From NCBI RefSeq assembly GCF_014323725.1, contig NZ_JABVED010000001.1:664505-728504 (forward strand): DNA of 64,000 nt, written 5' to 3'. The DNA comes from Actinokineospora xionganensis. GTDB taxonomy: Bacteria; Actinomycetota; Actinomycetes; Mycobacteriales; Pseudonocardiaceae. Shown here one piece after another: positions 8,412-20,100 of the stretch (position 1 is its first letter; each line of letters begins with the position of its first letter). Both the position numbers and the translations under genes were made by a program. Under the pieces are notes generated by a model. That model had not been told where the DNA came from. It searched no databases and was given only the letters and a program-made list of their open reading frames with translations.

Positions 8412-9368
8412 TTGAACCCGCGCGTCATCGTGGCAGGCGAGGCCCTCATCGACCTGATCGTCGACGACGACCCTCGCCACCCCACGGCCGTTCCTGGTGG
8501 CAGCCCGGCCAACACCGCCATCGCCCTGGCCCGGCTGGGCACCCCTGTGTCGTTTCTCGGGCGGTTCGGCGACGACACTTTCGGCAGACTCCTGCGGACG
8601 AATCTCGCGGCCGACGGTGTCGACCTGGCCTACGCCGTGGCGGCGGACGAACCGGCGAGCCTGGCCGTGGTGACCCGCACCCCGGACGGCCCGGCCTACG
8701 GCTTCCACGTCAGCGGCACCGCCGACTGGGCCTGGCGGCAGGCCGAGCTTCCCGCCCAGTTGCCCGCCGACGTCGGGGCGGTGCACGCGGGGTCGCTGGC
8801 ACTGGCGTTGGAGCCGGGCGCGAGTGTGCTCGGGCGCTGGTTCGCCGCCCAGCGCGAGCACCGGGTCACCAGCTTCGACCCCAACGTCCGCCCCGCCCTG
8901 GTCGGGCCGCGAGCCGAGTACGCCCGGCGCCTGACGGCGCTCTGGGCGGTCAGCGACCTCGTCAAGGTCAGCGTCGAGGACCTCCAGTGGGTGTACCCGG
9001 ACACGGATCCGGTCGCGGTCGCGCTGAACCTGCAGGACGACCTGGGCACACCGCTCGTCGTGGTGACCCTCGGCGGCGACGGCGCCGTCGCGCTCCACAG
9101 TGGACTCAGCTACCGGCGACGGGCGGACCCGGTGTCCGTTGTGGACACCGTGGGCGCGGGTGACACGTTCACCGGCGGGCTGCTGCACTGGCTCGACGAG
9201 AACGGCTCATTGAGCCGCGATGGCCTGCGGTCTCTCACCGACCGGGCCATCGACCAAGCGCTGGAGTTCGCGATCACGGTTGCGGGCCTGGCATGCACGC
9301 GGCCCGGTGCCGACCCGCCGCGGCGCGCGGAGGCCGACGCCGCGATCCGGCGCCACCAGGTCGAGTGA
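8412..9368 (+). CDS. PfkB family carbohydrate kinase (fructokinase-like)
   Basis: This 318-residue ribokinase-family enzyme has both PfkB signatures: GGSPANTAIALARLG near the N-terminus and DTVGAGDTFTGGLL near residue 245, where Asp of GAGD is the catalytic base. LGRFGDDTFGRLL and SFDPNVRPALV fit fructokinase-type members. It would phosphorylate a sugar with ATP in the cytoplasm; the sugar is not certain. The start is a TTG behind a GGCAGGG run, and MNPRVIVAGEALIDLI is the normal first strand. No transporter or regulator adjoins it. Confidence 0.88.
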   Translation: MNPRVIVAGEALIDLIVDDDPRHPTAVPGGSPANTAIALARLGTPVSFLGRFGDDTFGRLLRTNLAADGVDLAYAVAADEPASLAVVTRTPDGPAYGFHVSGTADWAWRQAELPAQLPADVGAVHAGSLALALEPGASVLGRWFAAQREHRVTSFDPNVRPALVGPRAEYARRLTALWAVSDLVKVSVEDLQWVYPDTDPVAVALNLQDDLGTPLVVVTLGGDGAVALHSGLSYRRRADPVSVVDTVGAGDTFTGGLLHWLDENGSLSRDGLRSLTDRAIDQALEFAITVAGLACTRPGADPPRRAEADAAIRRHQVE

Positions 9369-9372
9369 GCGC

Positions 9373-9693
9373 CTACGCGGCCGTCCGTGCGTCGTCGAGT
9401 GTGCCGTAGAGGTCGAGCATCGCGTCGAAGCCGACGATGCCGAGAATCCTGCGGATGGCGGGCGTGACCACCACCCGCATGGGGCAGCGCGTGCGGCGTT
9501 CGGCCTCGATCAGGGCGCTGATGCCGACCGAGCCGAAGAAGCCGACCTCGCTGAGGTCGACGACCAGGACGGCGGGCTTCTTGTCGCGTGCGTCGTCGAT
9601 ACCGGTGACCAGGGTGGCGGCGGTGGCCGTGTCGACCTCGCCGACCGCGCGGACCACGACCACGCCACCGGGCAGCCCACTACCGGTGACCAT
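9373..9693 (-). CDS. STAS-domain anti-sigma factor antagonist
   Basis: This 106-residue protein is a single STAS domain of the SpoIIAA/RsbV type: VVVVRAVGEVDTATA, then VLVVDLSEVGFFGSVGISALIEAERR, where the Ser in FGSVG sits at the phosphorylation position. Such proteins bind anti-sigma kinases and release stress sigma factors. No sigma or kinase gene lies next to it, so its partner must be elsewhere. The ATG at 9693 has GAGGTCGGGGC in front. It converges on the sugar kinase with a four-base gap. Confidence 0.85.
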   Translation of the reverse strand: MVTGSGLPGGVVVVRAVGEVDTATAATLVTGIDDARDKKPAVLVVDLSEVGFFGSVGISALIEAERRTRCPMRVVVTPAIRRILGIVGFDAMLDLYGTLDDARTAA

Positions 9694-9867
9694 CAAGCCC
9701 CGACCTCGCGCCGCGGCGCGCCCGTCTCGGACACCACGCTCATCGTCTCCCTGACCCGCCTCAAGGGTGCCTGGCTGTTGCTCTGGACCTGACGGGCCGT
9801 GCTCGCGTAATCCCGTGAAGTTTGCTTCATGGCAACGGTTGGCAAGCGACAGGGAGGTGGAGCGGTC

Positions 9868-10269
9868 GTGCCCTATGTCGACGCGCTGTGCACCCTGCTG
9901 GAGCGGCTGATCCGCGAACGGCAGGCCGAGCCCGACCACACGACGGACGTCCTGGGCGAGGTGGTGCCGCAGCTGCGCACCGTGCTGGTCCAGGCAAGCC
10001 ACCACGACGCCCACGACGCGAGAGCCGACGCCGACCCGGACGGCGCCCTGGACCCTGGCGCCGCGCTGGCGGTGGTGTCGGCCGCCAGCGCCGCCCAGGA
10101 GCACCTGGCCGCCATCGAACGCGCGGCCGCGGCGATCGCCCGGGACAGCGGGATCACCTTGCGCGGACTCGCCGACGCGGCGGGAATCACCGAACGCGCG
10201 GCGGCGGACCGCTACAAGAAGCCGGCCTCCTCCGGGCACCGCCGACCCCGGCCCAGTACCCGCGGCTGA
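9868..10269 (+). CDS. Small helical protein of unknown function with HTH-like C-terminus
   Basis: About 133 residues, apparently all helical and Ala-rich. The C-terminal part (SGITLRGLADAAGITERAAADRY) looks like a helix-turn-helix, followed by a basic tail. The GTG at 9868 has GGAGG ten bases before it. An ATG 39 bases upstream is also open but has only a TGAAG/CTTCA inverted repeat before it. It is divergent from the STAS gene, so a shared regulatory role is possible. I do not recognise the family. Confidence 0.6.
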   Translation: MPYVDALCTLLERLIRERQAEPDHTTDVLGEVVPQLRTVLVQASHHDAHDARADADPDGALDPGAALAVVSAASAAQEHLAAIERAAAAIARDSGITLRGLADAAGITERAAADRYKKPASSGHRRPRPSTRG

Positions 10270-10645
10270 CACTGGCGGCGCGACTGTCATCGTGATCCTG
10301 GACCCTTTGGTCCACTGTGGAGGCTACGGACCCCGCCGGTCACGACCGGACCGGAATCCCGTTGTCCCATCGGTCGGCCCGTGCTTGGAGCACAATGCCG
10401 CCGTGCGCACTCGACTGACGGCCCGCTCTTTCTTCACCGCGGGCTGTGGTTCGACCGTGGCCCGCACCTGGTGGTGTTGAGCGTCGCCGTCGAGACGGGG
10501 GCGGGTTCGACACACTGGTCAGCTCCGCCGGGGCCGCGGTCCTGACGTCCACAAGGACTGGAAGTGGACATATCCCAGCTGACCGCACAGCGATCGGGTG
10601 ATTGCGCGGCCCCGGGCGAGCGGCGTCGGGTGCCGCCGACGCCGG
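10270..10645. other. Intergenic stretch with no supported gene
   Basis: About 375 bases between the helical protein and the TetR stop. Short open frames occur on both strands (for example a plus frame through 10403-10480), but none has a ribosome binding site or recognisable sequence. No strong hairpin was found. Confidence 0.5.
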
Positions 10646-11233
10646 TCATGCGCCGGCATAGGCCCGGAACAGCGCGCGGTAGGCATGTTCGGCGGTGGCG
10701 ACGTCGTCGGGGCGCGGGGACACGAGGTGATGGAGGGTGAACCCCTCGGCCATGGCGGCGAAGGCACGGGCGCCGTCGGCGGGCCTCGGCGCCCCGGCCG
10801 CGCGCAGCGCGGACTCCGCGACGTGGTGGATGGTGTCGACGACCCGGGCCAGCGCTTCGGACCGTTCGGGCGAGCGGGCCGTCTGGAGCAACACCTCGTA
10901 GCGGGCCAGTTCGAGGGACGGGGGGAACAGGGTGAGCAGTTCGGCGACGTGGCGGGCGAGGGCGTCGGAGCTCACCCTGGCGGCCGCGAGGTCTGCGGCG
11001 AGGGCGTCGAGCCGGGCGATGAGGTCGTCCGCGGCGAGCTGGAGGGCCTCGACACCGAGTTGTTCGATGGTGCCGAAGAAATACGACACGGACGTGTAGG
11101 GAACGCCCGCCCGTTCGGTGACGGCGCGGTGGGTGACCGCCGCGACTCCCTGTTCCGCCGCGATCTCGATGGCGGCGCGGAGCAGCTGTTCGCGACGCCG
11201 CTCCCCCTTGGCGTAGCGCTTGTCCGGTGGCAC
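10646..11233 (-). CDS. TetR family transcriptional repressor (divergent from amidase)
   Basis: This 195-residue TetR regulator has an N-terminal HTH (RREQLLRAAIEIAAEQG, then VTHRAVTERAGVPYTSVSYFFGTIEQL, about residues 12-60) and a helical ligand-binding C-terminus. The start is GTG (reading VPPDKRYAKG). It is divergent from an amidase, and the 56-base gap holds a perfect 9-base-pair inverted repeat over the amidase promoter. It most likely represses itself and the amidase in response to an amide or related ligand. Confidence 0.9.
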   Translation of the reverse strand: MPPDKRYAKGERRREQLLRAAIEIAAEQGVAAVTHRAVTERAGVPYTSVSYFFGTIEQLGVEALQLAADDLIARLDALAADLAAARVSSDALARHVAELLTLFPPSLELARYEVLLQTARSPERSEALARVVDTIHHVAESALRAAGAPRPADGARAFAAMAEGFTLHHLVSPRPDDVATAEHAYRALFRAYAGA

Positions 11234-11246
11234 GCCAACGAGACTA

Positions 11247-11274
11247 CCAATCTTGTAGGTTCATTCAAGATTGG
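11247..11274. promoter_or_regulatory. TetR operator between tetR and amidase
   Basis: CCAATCTTG (11247-11255) and CAAGATTGG (11266-11274) form a perfect inverted repeat with a 10-base spacer. The amidase -35 element TTGTAG (11253-11258) falls inside it, and TACCGT (11277-11282) eighteen bases on is the -10. Binding here would block the amidase promoter directly. Confidence 0.75.
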
Positions 11275-11289
11275 CGTACCGTGGTGCCC

Positions 11290-12711
11290 GTGACGACACC
11301 TCCGCCTTCCCGGCCGACGCCGGTGCACGCCTTCGCAGACGACGCGCTCGGCGACCACGACGCGGTGGCGCTCGCCCGCCTGGTCCGCGACGGCGCGGTC
11401 AGCGCCCAGGAACTCGCGGACGCGGCGATCACCCGGGCCCGGCGGGTCGAGCCGCTGCTCAACGCCATCGCGTGCCAACCGGCGACGCCGCGGGTCGCCC
11501 CGGACAGGGCAGGCGCGCTCTACGGCGTGCCCACCTTCGTCAAGGACAACACCGATCTGCGCGGCCTGCCCACCAACCACGGTAGCGAGGCCTACACCGC
11601 CTCGCCCGCGAAGAAGGACGGCTCCTACGCCACGCAGTACCTCAGCACCGGGCTGACCGTGGTGGGCAAGTCCCGGCTGCCCGAGTTCGGGCTGAACGCC
11701 ACGACCGAGTACATGACCGGGGAACCGACCCGAAACCCTTGGCACAGCGGGCATTCGGTCGGCGCCTCGTCCGGCGGTTCGGCAGCGCTCGTCGCCTCGG
11801 GTGTCGTCCCGATCGCGCACGCCAACGATGGCGGCGGCTCGATTCGGATCCCGGCGGCCTGCGCCGGACTCGTCGGGCTCAAACCGACCCGACACCGGCA
11901 CGTCGACGGCGAACAGGCCCGACGGCTGCCGATCAACATGGTCTCCGAAGGCGTCCTCACCCGCAGTGTGCGCGACACCGCGGCCTTCCTCGCCGCCGCC
12001 GAGGACCACTGGCGCAACCCGAGCCTCCCGCCCATCGGCCTGGTGCACGGGCCCGCGCAGCGGCGGCTGCGGATCGGCCTGGTACTCGACCCCCTCAACG
12101 GCACCCTCGACGACCACACCCGCGCCACGGTCGAACACACCGCGCGGCTGCTGGAAAAAGCAGGCCACACCGTGGAGCCGATCGGTCTGCCCGTGACCGA
12201 CCAGTTCGCGGCCGACTTCCTGCAGTACTGGGGTCTGCTCGCCCAACTCGCGGTGGACACGGGCAAACTCACGTTCAACCGCACGTTCGACCGGCACCGC
12301 GTCGACGGACTCACCCGCGGCCTGCGCGGCCACCACCGCGCCAACCTGCGCCGCACACCGGGAGCGCTGCGCCGCCTGCGCCGGATACCGAGCGCCTACG
12401 CGGAACTGTTCGCCCGCCACGAACTTGTGCTCTCACCGGTGCTGGCGCACACGACGCCGCCCCTCGGGCACATCAGCCCCACCGTCGACTTCGACGAGCT
12501 GCTCGACCGCCTGACCAGCTACGTCGCCTACACGCCGCTGAACAACATCGCGGGAACTCCCGCGATCTCACTGCCCATGGGGATGACACCGCAGGGGCTG
12601 CCGATCGGTGTCCACCTCAGCGCCGCCCACGGCGACGAACGCACCCTGCTCGAAGTGGCCTACGCGCTGGAGGCCGAACAGCCCTTCGCCAAGATCCACA
12701 CGGGCGGGTGA
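11290..12711 (+). CDS. Amidase (amidase signature family)
   Basis: This 473-residue enzyme hydrolyses C-N amide bonds with the Ser-cisSer-Lys triad: Lys in VPTFVKDN, then GASSGGSAALVASG and the loop DGGGSIRIPAACAGLVGLKPTR carrying the nucleophile. Ending in NNIAGTPAISLPMG and GLPIGVHL, it is full length. The substrate is unknown; relatives include 6-aminohexanoate-cyclic-dimer hydrolase and general amidases. The GTG at 11290 lies seven bases after the TACCGT -10 box with no ribosome binding site, so it is probably leaderless. It is controlled by the divergent TetR. Confidence 0.9.
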   Translation: MTTPPPSRPTPVHAFADDALGDHDAVALARLVRDGAVSAQELADAAITRARRVEPLLNAIACQPATPRVAPDRAGALYGVPTFVKDNTDLRGLPTNHGSEAYTASPAKKDGSYATQYLSTGLTVVGKSRLPEFGLNATTEYMTGEPTRNPWHSGHSVGASSGGSAALVASGVVPIAHANDGGGSIRIPAACAGLVGLKPTRHRHVDGEQARRLPINMVSEGVLTRSVRDTAAFLAAAEDHWRNPSLPPIGLVHGPAQRRLRIGLVLDPLNGTLDDHTRATVEHTARLLEKAGHTVEPIGLPVTDQFAADFLQYWGLLAQLAVDTGKLTFNRTFDRHRVDGLTRGLRGHHRANLRRTPGALRRLRRIPSAYAELFARHELVLSPVLAHTTPPLGHISPTVDFDELLDRLTSYVAYTPLNNIAGTPAISLPMGMTPQGLPIGVHLSAAHGDERTLLEVAYALEAEQPFAKIHTGG

Positions 12712-12753
12712 CAGCTCGGGGTCAGTGCGCCCAACGAGCCCGGCGGTCGGCCG

Positions 12754-13578
12754 TCAGGGTTTTCGGCCGACACCGGCGTAGAACTGGACGTTCAGGTCGG
12801 CCTCGTCGGAGATGTCCGCCGGACCCGACGGCCGCCACAGGCCACAGCCGACCAGACCGGGATCGACCAGCTCGAATCCCTCGAACATGGTCTCGATCTC
12901 GGCGTGCGTGCGCAGCTGGACGCTTTCACGGCTTTGGCTCCGCTGCACCAGGTCGGCGACCCCGGTGATCTCTTCCTTCTTGCGGTCGTGGCTGGCGTGG
13001 GTGATCGCGAGGTGGCTGCCAGGGGCCAGCCGGTCGCGGTATCGGGTGAGCAGATCCCGCGGGCCCCACTCGTCGGGCACCCAGTGCAGCATGAACAGCA
13101 TCAGCACACCGACCGGCTCGTCGGGGTCGAGCAGCCCGCGCGCCTCGGGGCTGTCGAAGATGCCCTCCGGGTCGCGGATGTCGGCGCGCACGATCGCGAC
13201 GCGCTCCTCCCCCGACAGGATCAGCTCGCTGTGCGCGACCGCCACCGGATCGCGGTCGACGTAAACCACCCGGCACGTCGGGTCTTCCTTGTGCGCCACC
13301 TGATGCAGGCTGCCCACGGTGGGAATCCCGGCACCGACGTCGAGGAACTGGCGGACGCCCTGGCTGATCATGTAGCGGACCGCGCGGCCGAGGAACGCCC
13401 GGTTCATCCGCACGAGCTTGCGCAGCCCCGGCATCATCTGCTCGGCCTGCTGGATCAGCATCCGGTCGGCCTCGAAGTTGTGCGCGCCGCCTAGCAGGTA
13501 GTCGTAGGCCCTGGCCATGCTCGGCACGGACACGTCGACTGTTGACGGGACCCACTCTTCCCGCTCGGACACATTCAC
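12754..13578 (-). CDS. SAM-dependent methyltransferase (DUF574 family)
   Basis: This 274-residue protein belongs to the actinobacterial S-adenosylmethionine methyltransferase family PF04672. It shows the typical PSMARAYDYLLGGAHNFEAD start, GVRQFLDVGAGIPT (SAM motif I), VVYVDRDPVAV (motif II) and LLDPDEPVGVLMLFMLHWV. Genomes in this group have many copies of unknown substrate. The GTG at 13578 starts the conserved N-terminus. A second GTG six bases inside is possible. It is divergent from the P450 gene. Confidence 0.9.
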   Translation of the reverse strand: MNVSEREEWVPSTVDVSVPSMARAYDYLLGGAHNFEADRMLIQQAEQMMPGLRKLVRMNRAFLGRAVRYMISQGVRQFLDVGAGIPTVGSLHQVAHKEDPTCRVVYVDRDPVAVAHSELILSGEERVAIVRADIRDPEGIFDSPEARGLLDPDEPVGVLMLFMLHWVPDEWGPRDLLTRYRDRLAPGSHLAITHASHDRKKEEITGVADLVQRSQSRESVQLRTHAEIETMFEGFELVDPGLVGCGLWRPSGPADISDEADLNVQFYAGVGRKP

Positions 13579-13746
13579 GGCGCCACAACCTTTTCCGCCA
13601 GGGACCACAAGAGGGGCAGAGTACCGCTGCCTGCCGATCGGGTAACGCCCCGACCGGGTGATCATGTCTAACCCGATCGGTGGATGTCGATCACGACCGA
13701 ACGCTTCTACTGTGAGTGCCCCTCTTCCACCCCACCAGGAGTGTGG

Positions 13747-15069
13747 ATGCCTGTTCCGGTCGCCCCAGGTCGCTGGCCACTGCTCGGACACACACCCGCG
13801 ATTTTGCGACACCGTATGGGTTTCACCTCGTCACTGCGCAGGCATGGCGAAATCGTGCGGGTCGATCTCGGGTCGATGCGCACGCATTTCGTCACCACGC
13901 CGGACCTGGTGCACCGCGTCCTTGTGGCCGACGGCCCGGCCTTCGAGAAGGGGGCGATGTTCGACAAGTTCCGGCCCTATGTGGGAAACGGGCTGGTCAT
14001 GTCGTCGGGCACCTTCCACCTGCGACAGCGCAGGCTGATGCAGCCCGCGTTCCAGCGCACCGAACTCGCCCGCCATGTGGCGACGATGGTGCGTGCGGCC
14101 GGCGAGCTGGCCGATTCCTTGCGGCCGGGCGAGGTCCGCGAAGTCGACCAGGACATGCAGGCCGTGGCGGTCACCATCGTCGGGGACACGCTGTTCTCCG
14201 CCGGGTTGGGCAGCGCGGCCACCGAGGAGGCACGTCGGTCCATTCCGGTGGTGATCAAGTACGGGATGCTGCGGGTGCTGTCCCCAGCGTTCCTCGAACG
14301 GCTGCCGATCCCGCCCAACCGGCGGTTCGACGAGGCCACCGGCCGGATGCGGGCTATCGTGCTCGACTTGATCGCGCGGCGGCGCGCGAGCGGGGCCGAC
14401 CACGGCGACCTGCTGTCCATGCTGCTGCGCGCGCGGGACGAGGAGAGCGGCGAGGGCATGTCCGACGTGCAGGTGCACGACGAGGTCATCACCCTGCTCA
14501 GCGCGGGCATCGAGACCAGCGCGCTCGCCCTGGCCTGGGTGTTCCATGAGCTCGCGCGCCACCCCGAGGTGGAGCGTCGCCTGCACGCCGAGGTCGACGC
14601 GGTCCTCGACGGCAGGCCCGTCACCTTCGACGATGTCCCGAAGCTGGAGTACACCCGCCGCGTCGTCAGCGAGACCCTGCGCATGTATCCGCTGTGGATC
14701 CTGATGCGCCGCGCCATCACCGAGATCGACCTCGGCGGCGTGCGGCTCGCGCCCGGCGACGAGGTGATCATCAGCCCGCACGCGATGCACTTCGACCCCG
14801 AGTCCCATCCCGAGCCCGACACGTTCGATCCCGACCGGTGGACCCCCGAGCGCGCCGCGGCCATGCCCAAGGGCAGCTACCTGCCGTTCGGCGCGGGCGC
14901 CCGGCAGTGCATCGGGAACTCCTTCGCCCTCACCGAGATCATCACCGTGGTGGCCACCATCGCCGCGCGCTGGCGGCTGGTCCCGGTACCGGACAAGCCC
15001 GTCACCGTGAAGGTCACCTCGACCGCGTACCCCAGCAGACTGCCCATGACCGCCGTCCCGCGACCCTGA
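13747..15069 (+). CDS. Cytochrome P450
   Basis: This 440-residue P450 has an I-helix (LLSAGIETSALAL), the K-helix ExxR (SETLRMYP) and the haem loop FGAGARQCIG, where Cys388 is the axial ligand. Its closest recognisable relatives are bacterial P450s that hydroxylate terpenes (pentalenene/epi-isozizaene oxidases), with WILMRRAITEID and FDPDRWTPE. The Asp usually next to Thr in the I-helix is Glu (AGIET), which is common in this group. AGGAG five bases before the ATG sets the start. No terpene cyclase or ferredoxin is beside it. Confidence 0.9.
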   Translation: MPVPVAPGRWPLLGHTPAILRHRMGFTSSLRRHGEIVRVDLGSMRTHFVTTPDLVHRVLVADGPAFEKGAMFDKFRPYVGNGLVMSSGTFHLRQRRLMQPAFQRTELARHVATMVRAAGELADSLRPGEVREVDQDMQAVAVTIVGDTLFSAGLGSAATEEARRSIPVVIKYGMLRVLSPAFLERLPIPPNRRFDEATGRMRAIVLDLIARRRASGADHGDLLSMLLRARDEESGEGMSDVQVHDEVITLLSAGIETSALALAWVFHELARHPEVERRLHAEVDAVLDGRPVTFDDVPKLEYTRRVVSETLRMYPLWILMRRAITEIDLGGVRLAPGDEVIISPHAMHFDPESHPEPDTFDPDRWTPERAAAMPKGSYLPFGAGARQCIGNSFALTEIITVVATIAARWRLVPVPDKPVTVKVTSTAYPSRLPMTAVPRP

Positions 15070-15092
15070 TCGCCCGTCTCCGGAGGTTTTCC

Positions 15093-16121
15093 TTGTTCCA
15101 CAGTGGACGCAAGCGCGTTCGGCGCGCCTGCGCGGTGGCGCTGACCGTACTCGGAATCGCCGTGGTGCTGTCCCCGCCGTCGCACGCCGGCCAGGTCAGC
15201 TGCGAGGACCGACACATCCCGGTCACGCTCGCGGGCACGCCGCAGGAGATGTTCGGCAGGCTCTGCGTCCCCGCGGGCGCCACAGCGGTGCAGGTGCTGA
15301 TCCCGGGTGGCACGTACAACAGCGCCTACTGGGATTCCCCGTACGACCCGGCGATCCGCTCGTTCCGAGTCGCGGCGAACAATGCCGGACACGCCACGCT
15401 GACCGTCGACCGGCTCGGCACCGGGCGCAGCACGAAACCGCTGAGCGCCACCGTCACCGCGATCGGCCAGGCGCACGCGGTGCACGAGGTCGTTCAGGCG
15501 CTGCGGGCGGGATCGCTGGGCACGGCGTTCGACAAGGTCATCCTCGGCGGACACTCGCTGGGCTCGGCCATCGCCATGATGGAGGCGGGGACCTATCACG
15601 ACGTCGACGCGGTGCTGATCACCGGCATGGCGCACCGGCTCAGCGTGCTCGGCACGCTGCCGCTGTTCACCTCGCTCGTCCCGGCCGCGCTGGAGCCCAG
15701 GTTCTCGAACCTGGATGCGGGGTATCTGACCACGCGGGCGGGCACCCGGTACACCGCGTTCCACAGCCCCGGCCCGCTCAACCCCGAAGTGACCGCCACC
15801 GACGAGTCCACAAAGGACGTAATCGCGCCGGGCGAGGTGGTCGACGGCGCGCTGATCGGCGCGGTCATCCCCTACACCCGGCTCATCGATGTGCCGGTGC
15901 TGGTCGCCCTGGGCGACGACCCGTCGTTCTGTGGTCTGCTCGGCACGAACTGCTCTTCAGCCGAGACGCTGCGCGCGAGCGAAGCCATCTATTATTCCCC
16001 CGCGGCGCGCCTGAAGACCTACGTGCACCACGGCTACGGGCACGCGTTCAACTACGCCCCCGACGCACCCGCCTACCACGACTTCGTCATGACCTGGGCG
16101 GACGAGGCCATCGGCGACTGA
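15093..16121 (+). CDS. Secreted alpha/beta hydrolase (lipase-like)
   Basis: This 342-residue protein has a signal peptide (RKRVRRACAVALTVLGIAVVL, cleaved near residue 32), an alpha/beta-hydrolase core with the nucleophile elbow GGHSLGS, and a late His in HHGYGHAFNY. It is probably a secreted esterase or lipase. The start is a TTG six bases after GGAGG, 23 bases behind the P450 stop, so both are probably one operon. Four Cys residues outside the signal could form disulfides. Confidence 0.82.
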   Translation: MFHSGRKRVRRACAVALTVLGIAVVLSPPSHAGQVSCEDRHIPVTLAGTPQEMFGRLCVPAGATAVQVLIPGGTYNSAYWDSPYDPAIRSFRVAANNAGHATLTVDRLGTGRSTKPLSATVTAIGQAHAVHEVVQALRAGSLGTAFDKVILGGHSLGSAIAMMEAGTYHDVDAVLITGMAHRLSVLGTLPLFTSLVPAALEPRFSNLDAGYLTTRAGTRYTAFHSPGPLNPEVTATDESTKDVIAPGEVVDGALIGAVIPYTRLIDVPVLVALGDDPSFCGLLGTNCSSAETLRASEAIYYSPAARLKTYVHHGYGHAFNYAPDAPAYHDFVMTWADEAIGD

Positions 16122-16160
16122 CCGCCCCGCTGTTCTTGCCCGCGGAGACGGGGGGAATCC

Positions 16161-16972
16161 GTGGATTTCGACAGCAAACGCGCGTGGGCGCGAATGCCCC
16201 AGGTCAACGGGGTGAACAAGAACAGGAGCAAGCTCGCGCAGCCGCGCGGCTGGCAGTTCGCCGAGGAGGCGCCGGAGCTGCTCGAGCGCTGGCCGGTCCT
16301 GCCCTTCACCCAGCGCGGCGACATGCGACTGGCCTACGGGGTGCTGGCGGAACCTGCGACGGTCTGCGGTTCACGATGCTGGACTTCATGCGCGGGCAGA
16401 TGGTGATCAACAAGCAGCTGTACGGCATGACGGTGAACCAACACGACAAGATGGTCACCGATTCGGTCTGGGTGGTCCGGCTGCCCGCGCTCCTGCCGTT
16501 CTTCCAGATCACCTCGCGCGACCAGGTGTACTTCGACCTCGACGACAGCCCGCACCCGGCGACGGGCGACCGCGAGTTCGACAAGCGGCACCAATTGGTC
16601 GACACCGATCCCGCTGTCGCCGCCCAGGTTCTCACCCCTGGTGTGATCACGACCGTGCGGGAAGCCCGGCTCGGCACCTGGACCCTGCTCGGCGACGAGC
16701 TTGTGTACGCGGAGAACTGCTACCTCGGCGGCACCGGGCCGAACAAGGTGCTGGAGACGCTGGGAAAGCTCGCCATGCTGGTCTCCCAACTGCCGCTCCA
16801 CCTCGGCGGCGGGCAGCCCGCGCCCCAGGCTCACTCACAGCCCGGCTATCCACAGCCGCACCCGTCCTACCCGCCACAGCAGCCACCGGCCCCCTATCAG
16901 CCGGGTTACCCAACCGGATATCCCCCACATCCCGGTCACGGCTATCCGGCAGGTCCTCCACCGCCACGGTGA
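16161..16972 (+). pseudogene. Hypothetical protein gene with a -1 frameshift; Pro/Gly/Tyr-rich tail
   Basis: From GTG 16161 one frame encodes GWQFAEEAPELLERWPVLPFTQRGD and then loses sense. The next frame takes over with GTCDGLRFTMLDFMRG and runs to 16972. The total length is one base short of a multiple of three, and the join is at about 16345-16351. The combined 270-residue protein would be an uncharacterised actinobacterial cytoplasmic protein with a Pro/Gly/Tyr repeat tail (YPxxP units). It may be a true lesion or a sequencing error. Function unknown. Confidence 0.65.
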
Positions 16973-17056
16973 CCATCGCGCACAGTGCCGACGTCACACC
17001 TGAGGCCGCGACGAACTCCACACCGTTCTCCGGCCACCTCGACGAAGTAGAACCTG

Positions 17057-17095
17057 GCTGCCCAGGCCGGCCGACGAGCGGCCGACCTGGACAGC
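17057..17095. terminator. Bidirectional hairpin between convergent genes
   Basis: CCAGGCCGGCCG (17062-17073) pairs imperfectly with CGGCCGACCTGG (17079-17090) around an ACGAG loop, with partial extension on both sides. It sits between the frameshifted gene and the katG stop. Confidence 0.6.
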
Positions 17096-17099
17096 AGGA

Positions 17100-19797
<2,698 letters not shown>

Positions 19798-19804
19798 GAC
19801 TCCG

Positions 19805-19833
19805 AGTGTGCCCCATTTTCTGGAATCAATCAA
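19805..19833 (-). promoter_or_regulatory. Promoter of furA-katG with overlapping A/T-rich box
   Basis: On the minus strand TTGATT (19828-19833) and CACACT (19805-19810) are separated by 17 bases, and the furA GTG follows seven bases later. The spacer (ATTCCAGAAAAT) is the most A/T-rich stretch nearby and is the likely FurA binding site. Confidence 0.55.
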
Positions 19834-19877
19834 GATTTGACGTCGGGTCGCACCGCCGCGGAGTTGCCCGACCCAGG

Positions 19878-20099
19878 TCAGTGCTCCTCGATCCGCAGCG
19901 CTCCCGAAGGACAGTTGACCACCACCGCGCGCAGGCGGCCCGCCCGGTCCTCGTCCGCGGCGACGGTGGGGTTGATCCACGGGCGGGCCGCGGTGTCGAA
20001 CACGGCGGGCATGCCGCGCACGCAGTTGCCGGAGTGCTCGCAGATCGCGGAGTCGAACGAGACGTCGAGCAGCGGGCCGGTGTAGGTCTTGCGCGCCAT
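19878..20099 (-). CDS. Divergent 4Fe-4S mono-cluster (YjdI-like) protein
   Basis: This small protein of 73 residues matches the Fer4_19 family: YTGPLLDVSFDSAICEHSGNC, FDTAARPWINP and VVNCPSGALRI. Three Cys and a His in CEHSGNC...NCPSG are the probable cluster ligands. It follows the GNAT gene by one base, the same pairing as YjdJ-YjdI in enterobacteria. The cluster type and role in electron transfer are inferred from the family only. Confidence 0.82.
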   Translation of the reverse strand: MARKTYTGPLLDVSFDSAICEHSGNCVRGMPAVFDTAARPWINPTVAADEDRAGRLRAVVVNCPSGALRIEEH

Positions 20100-20100
20100 C

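Noticed and set aside
10270..10645. Possible small peptide gene near 10403-10480
   Set aside because: A GTG start exists but without ribosome binding site, family resemblance or composition bias to support it.
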